64,000 nucleotides of DNA from Marinobacter santoriniensis NKSG1 (GTDB taxonomy: Bacteria > Pseudomonadota > Gammaproteobacteria > Pseudomonadales > Oleiphilaceae), in assembly GCF_000347775.1 (NCBI RefSeq), contig NZ_APAT01000005.1, positions 1 to 64,000 of the forward strand, read 5' to 3'. A program made the translations under genes and the position numbers. Shown one piece after another: positions 61,186 through 64,000 of this stretch. Below the pieces are notes generated by a model that saw nothing but the letters and a program-made list of their open reading frames with translations, did no database searches and had not been told where the DNA came from. The stretch's first letter is position 1, and the number at the start of each line of letters is the position of its first letter.

Positions 61186-62880
61186 ATGAAAAATCTGACC
61201 ATTCAGACGCGGGTATTATTGCTAGCACTGGTGCCGGTGATTGCCCTGACTGCCTTTCTGACAACATACAACCTCCATCAGGCGCAGCAGATTGGCGATG
61301 CCGCCGTGCAGAGTTTCGCCAGCGATATGGAAGCCAGCAAGCGCGAGGAACTCAAGAATTACGTCCAGCTCGCCAAAACCTCCATCGCCACCCTCTATAA
61401 CCAGCCCGGTTCGGCCGATGACCCGGAAATCCGCGAGCGGGCCATGGACATCCTCCGGGGGCTGCGTTTCAACGATTCCGGCAGCGCCGGCTACATTTTT
61501 GGCTATGACCCGAAGGGTAATGTGGTCATGCACGGCTCCAAGCCGTCGCTGGAAGGCAAAAACCTGTGGGATCTGCAGGACCCCAACGGTGTCTACCTGA
61601 TCCGCGGACTGGTGAAGGCCGCCCAGAATGGAGGCGGGTACGTGTCCTACGGATGGAAAAACACCGAGACGGGCAAGGTGGAACCGAAGCTCGGTTATGC
61701 CGAGATGTTGCCCAAGTGGAACATCATGATCGGTACCGGGTTCTGGGTGAATGGTCTGGATGATCAGGTCGCCGGCATGCGCCAGGAAGTGGAGGGTTCC
61801 CTCGACAAGAGTGTCATAGGTTCTGTGACGACCTCGGTGATTGCCCTGGTGCTGATCGTTCTGTTGGCGTTGTTCGTGGTCCGCAGCATTATCCGTCCGC
61901 TGAAGAGCGCCGTGTCAGCCATGAACGATATTGCCGGTGGCGATGGCGACCTGACCCGCCGTCTTGAGGTGGACTCACGGGACGAGCTTGGCCAGTTGGC
62001 CGCTGCGTTCAACAGTTTTGCCGATCAGGTCCATGGACTCGTTGAGCGGGTGCTGTCATCGACCCGAACACTGAACGAAGCCACCGAAGAACTGAATCAG
62101 GTGATGAGTGAGGCCGAACGTGGTGTTGAGCGCCAGACTTCAGAGAGCGACCAGGTGGCGACGGCGATGAATGAAATGACCGCAGCTGCCCAGGAAGTTG
62201 CCGGCAACGCCAGTGAGGCATCCGACGCGGCCGGTCACGCCAATGCGCAGGTCTGCGACGCGCAGGGTCTGGTACAGCAGGCCGTCGACAGCATGGCCGG
62301 GCTTTCGGACCAGGTGGCCCGGGGTGTCAGCGTGATTGAACGGCTCGGTACGGATTCCCGGAAGATTGACAGCGTTCTCGACGTGATTCGGGAGATCGCC
62401 GATCAGACCAATCTGCTTGCGCTGAACGCGGCCATTGAGGCGGCTCGCGCCGGCGAGGCGGGACGGGGCTTTGCGGTGGTAGCGGATGAGGTTCGCACAC
62501 TGGCCAGCCGGACCCAGCAGAGTACTCAGGAAATCCAGCAAACCATCGAAGGACTCCAGTCGGGCGCTGGCGATGCCGTCCGGATCATCGGTGCCATCAG
62601 CGAGCGCAGCGAAGCGACGGTGGAAGAAACCCGCCAGGTCAATGAAGCGCTCAGGAAAATCGGGGAAGCGGTGAGTACCATCACCGAGATGAACACCCAG
62701 ATCGCCAGTGCCGCCGAAGAGCAGACCAGCGTCTCCGAGGCGATCAACCAGAACGTTCACGAGATCGTGGCGATCACGGAACAGACGGCGGGTGGCACCC
62801 GCCGGGCCGGTGATGCGACCCAGCGGATGCAAGAGCTGGCTTCCCAGCTGTCAGGGGAGGTCAGCCGTTACCGGGTGTAG
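61186..62880 (+). CDS. Methyl-accepting chemotaxis protein with sCache sensor
   Basis: 564 aa from the ATG at 61186 after TTGGAAGTCA. Membrane segments at about 9-28 ([20 protein letters not shown]) and 208-230 ([19 protein letters not shown]). The periplasmic single Cache domain includes [37 protein letters not shown] and [22 protein letters not shown], typical of carboxylate-sensing receptors. HAMP and the signalling hairpin follow, with [38 protein letters not shown] intact. It may sense small organic acids. Confidence 0.92.
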   Translation: MKNLTIQTRVLLLALVPVIALTAFLTTYNLHQAQQIGDAAVQSFASDMEASKREELKNYVQLAKTSIATLYNQPGSADDPEIRERAMDILRGLRFNDSGSAGYIFGYDPKGNVVMHGSKPSLEGKNLWDLQDPNGVYLIRGLVKAAQNGGGYVSYGWKNTETGKVEPKLGYAEMLPKWNIMIGTGFWVNGLDDQVAGMRQEVEGSLDKSVIGSVTTSVIALVLIVLLALFVVRSIIRPLKSAVSAMNDIAGGDGDLTRRLEVDSRDELGQLAAAFNSFADQVHGLVERVLSSTRTLNEATEELNQVMSEAERGVERQTSESDQVATAMNEMTAAAQEVAGNASEASDAAGHANAQVCDAQGLVQQAVDSMAGLSDQVARGVSVIERLGTDSRKIDSVLDVIREIADQTNLLALNAAIEAARAGEAGRGFAVVADEVRTLASRTQQSTQEIQQTIEGLQSGAGDAVRIIGAISERSEATVEETRQVNEALRKIGEAVSTITEMNTQIASAAEEQTSVSEAINQNVHEIVAITEQTAGGTRRAGDATQRMQELASQLSGEVSRYRV

Positions 62881-64000
62881 GCAGGGCCGCCTGGCCGTCT
62901 GACGTTAACAGCGGCAATGAGACAGTACCGGACACCTGTACCGCGGGCACCACGAGATCCCGGGAGAAGGCGCCGGCGAAGGTCGGGTGCTGGCCATAGA
63001 GCATCAGCACCAGGCGGTCACCCGCGTGCAACCGTTCGGCAATGCCGGTGAGATCGAATTCATGGCTGCCGAGCCCGCGGACCGGCTGAACCTGTTCGTC
63101 AATCAGTTCGGGTGTTGGCTGGTTCTGGCGGATGATGCCTACGCCGACAAACATGATGGCGTCACAGGTGCCGACATGAAGAATCGGATCGCTCTGTTCC
63201 AGGCATTGCGAGTCGATCTCCGGGAGCCCGGTGCTGACATTCAGCGTGGCGGTGGGGATGCCGGCAATGACTCCGTCTTCGGTCAGCGTATCCAGCGGCA
63301 CAATCACCGGAAGGGTGCCCGCGGCGCCCATGGGTACCGGGACCGGCGTGGTATTGCCAAGCAGGTCCAGTCCGACCGGGAAGGATTCACCACCCCGGGT
63401 GATGGCCGGTGCCGAAACGGAATCCCCCGGTGCCAGCGTGTAGCAGATCTGCTGACCGGTGGTGATCACGTTATCCGCATCGCCCTTGCCGAGCAGTTTC
63501 TCGTTGAACCAGGCAACGGTCGCCCGGGTCACATTGATGTCGCCACAGTTGGTCAGGCCGTTGAGATCCCCGGTGGCCAGCTGGGGAAGTTCTCCGCTGT
63601 AAAAGGTCAGACTGGAAAGCGTTTCCTGGATCAGGCCGACGTTCGGGGCCAGGTAATGATGGCCATACGGGTAGGTGAGTAGACGGACATCGCCGCCTGC
63701 CTGCTTCAGGATCCGGTAGTTCTCGGCCGCTTCGTTAAACGGGAACAGGTTGTCGCGCATTCCCTGGAACATCAGTACGTCCACCGGATAGGGCTGACGG
63801 GGCGGGGTTTTGACGATAAACCGTCCGTCGCTGGTCAGCGGAAACTTCCCGGTAACCGGATCCAGCAGATAGTCGCTGGTATTGCCGCTGTCCAGCAGGG
63901 CGAGGTCCAGCTCGTTCTGCCAGAAGTAACTCGGGCTGTGGTAATGCAGGAAGGCGAGGGCGCCGGGCGGGAAGTAACCGGTGGTTATGCCCTCCAGCAG
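62861..64000 (-). CDS. Alpha/beta hydrolase, secreted peptidase/esterase-like (partial at window end)
   Basis: The frame continues open to 64000, so the N terminus is missing; 379 codons are visible. Near the left of the visible part, [20 protein letters not shown] lies in the alpha/beta fold, and [24 protein letters not shown] (aspartate in GMRDNLFP) with [14 protein letters not shown] (histidine) supply two of the catalytic triad. The C-terminal part ([20 protein letters not shown]) is a jelly-roll-like domain as in CocE/X-Pro dipeptidyl peptidases. The nucleophile is outside the window. Its last codons overlap the chemoreceptor gene by 20 bases, tail to tail. Confidence 0.75.
   Translation of the reverse strand: MLEGITTGYFPPGALAFLHYHSPSYFWQNELDLALLDSGNTSDYLLDPVTGKFPLTSDGRFIVKTPPRQPYPVDVLMFQGMRDNLFPFNEAAENYRILKQAGGDVRLLTYPYGHHYLAPNVGLIQETLSSLTFYSGELPQLATGDLNGLTNCGDINVTRATVAWFNEKLLGKGDADNVITTGQQICYTLAPGDSVSAPAITRGGESFPVGLDLLGNTTPVPVPMGAAGTLPVIVPLDTLTEDGVIAGIPTATLNVSTGLPEIDSQCLEQSDPILHVGTCDAIMFVGVGIIRQNQPTPELIDEQVQPVRGLGSHEFDLTGIAERLHAGDRLVLMLYGQHPTFAGAFSRDLVVPAVQVSGTVSLPLLTSDGQAALPTPGNG

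Overview
The window reads as a gammaproteobacterial chromosome, most like Marinobacter or a close relative. This is inferred from gene order and protein character (lolB-ispE-tRNA-Gln-prs-rplY-pth-ychF on one side, hemA-prfA-prmC on the other) and was not checked against a database. About 33 kb of it is an integrated accessory element.

The element lies between two copies of a 69-bp direct repeat (650-718 and 33454-33522) made of most of a tRNA-Met(CAT) gene. A tyrosine integrase (1076-2323) sits just inside the left end. Next to it are paired TGGACCCCC repeats that recur at the right end and look like integrase arm sites. The left tRNA copy is complete and has a strong element-side promoter. 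The right copy is broken in its acceptor arm. The backbone contains small hypothetical genes (2451-3784), a protein with three GRP(P/A) motifs (3862-4746), a likely oriT hairpin (5119-5162), a small GRPP accessory protein, an HUH-type relaxase (5643-6989), a PD-(D/E)XK-like protein with three unknown genes (7154-9985), a large helicase-like putative replication protein (29303-31777) and an orphan DUF2384-type antitoxin. This fits an integrative and mobilizable element: no conjugation pore genes are visible.

The middle of the element (about 10-29 kb) is cargo. It has a lipoprotein plus 465-aa protein pair; a stretch resembling integron gene cassettes with attC-like hairpins but no integron integrase; a TauD-like oxygenase next to a HEPN-like/zinc-ribbon protein; several other proteins with RNxxxH-type HEPN-like motifs; a DUF2971-like protein; a Hachiman/AbpAB-like nuclease-helicase pair (17968-21203); and a secreted HNH nuclease. 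After these come 30-bp tandem repeats that could be iterons, and then a decayed minus-strand phage remnant with an internally deleted terminase, a truncated ISL3-like transposase and a frameshifted RuvC-like resolvase.

Right of the element the chromosome is orderly. The minus-strand block runs from the TPR lipoprotein gene to ychF. The divergent hemA-prfA-prmC-moeB cluster is followed by a convergent photolyase. An operon then encodes a DUF432-like protein, an MscS channel, a RimB-like protease, RimK and an AspA-like deacylase, and yjbQ follows. A TAXI-type TRAP transporter has a readable sigma-54 promoter with two palindromic upstream sites, and a DctB/DctD-like pair encoded just downstream probably controls it. 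Next is a cytochrome b561/PepSY pair divergent from an OmpR-type two-component system whose kinase has a histidine-rich sensor segment, then a chemoreceptor and a partial alpha/beta hydrolase cut by the window end.
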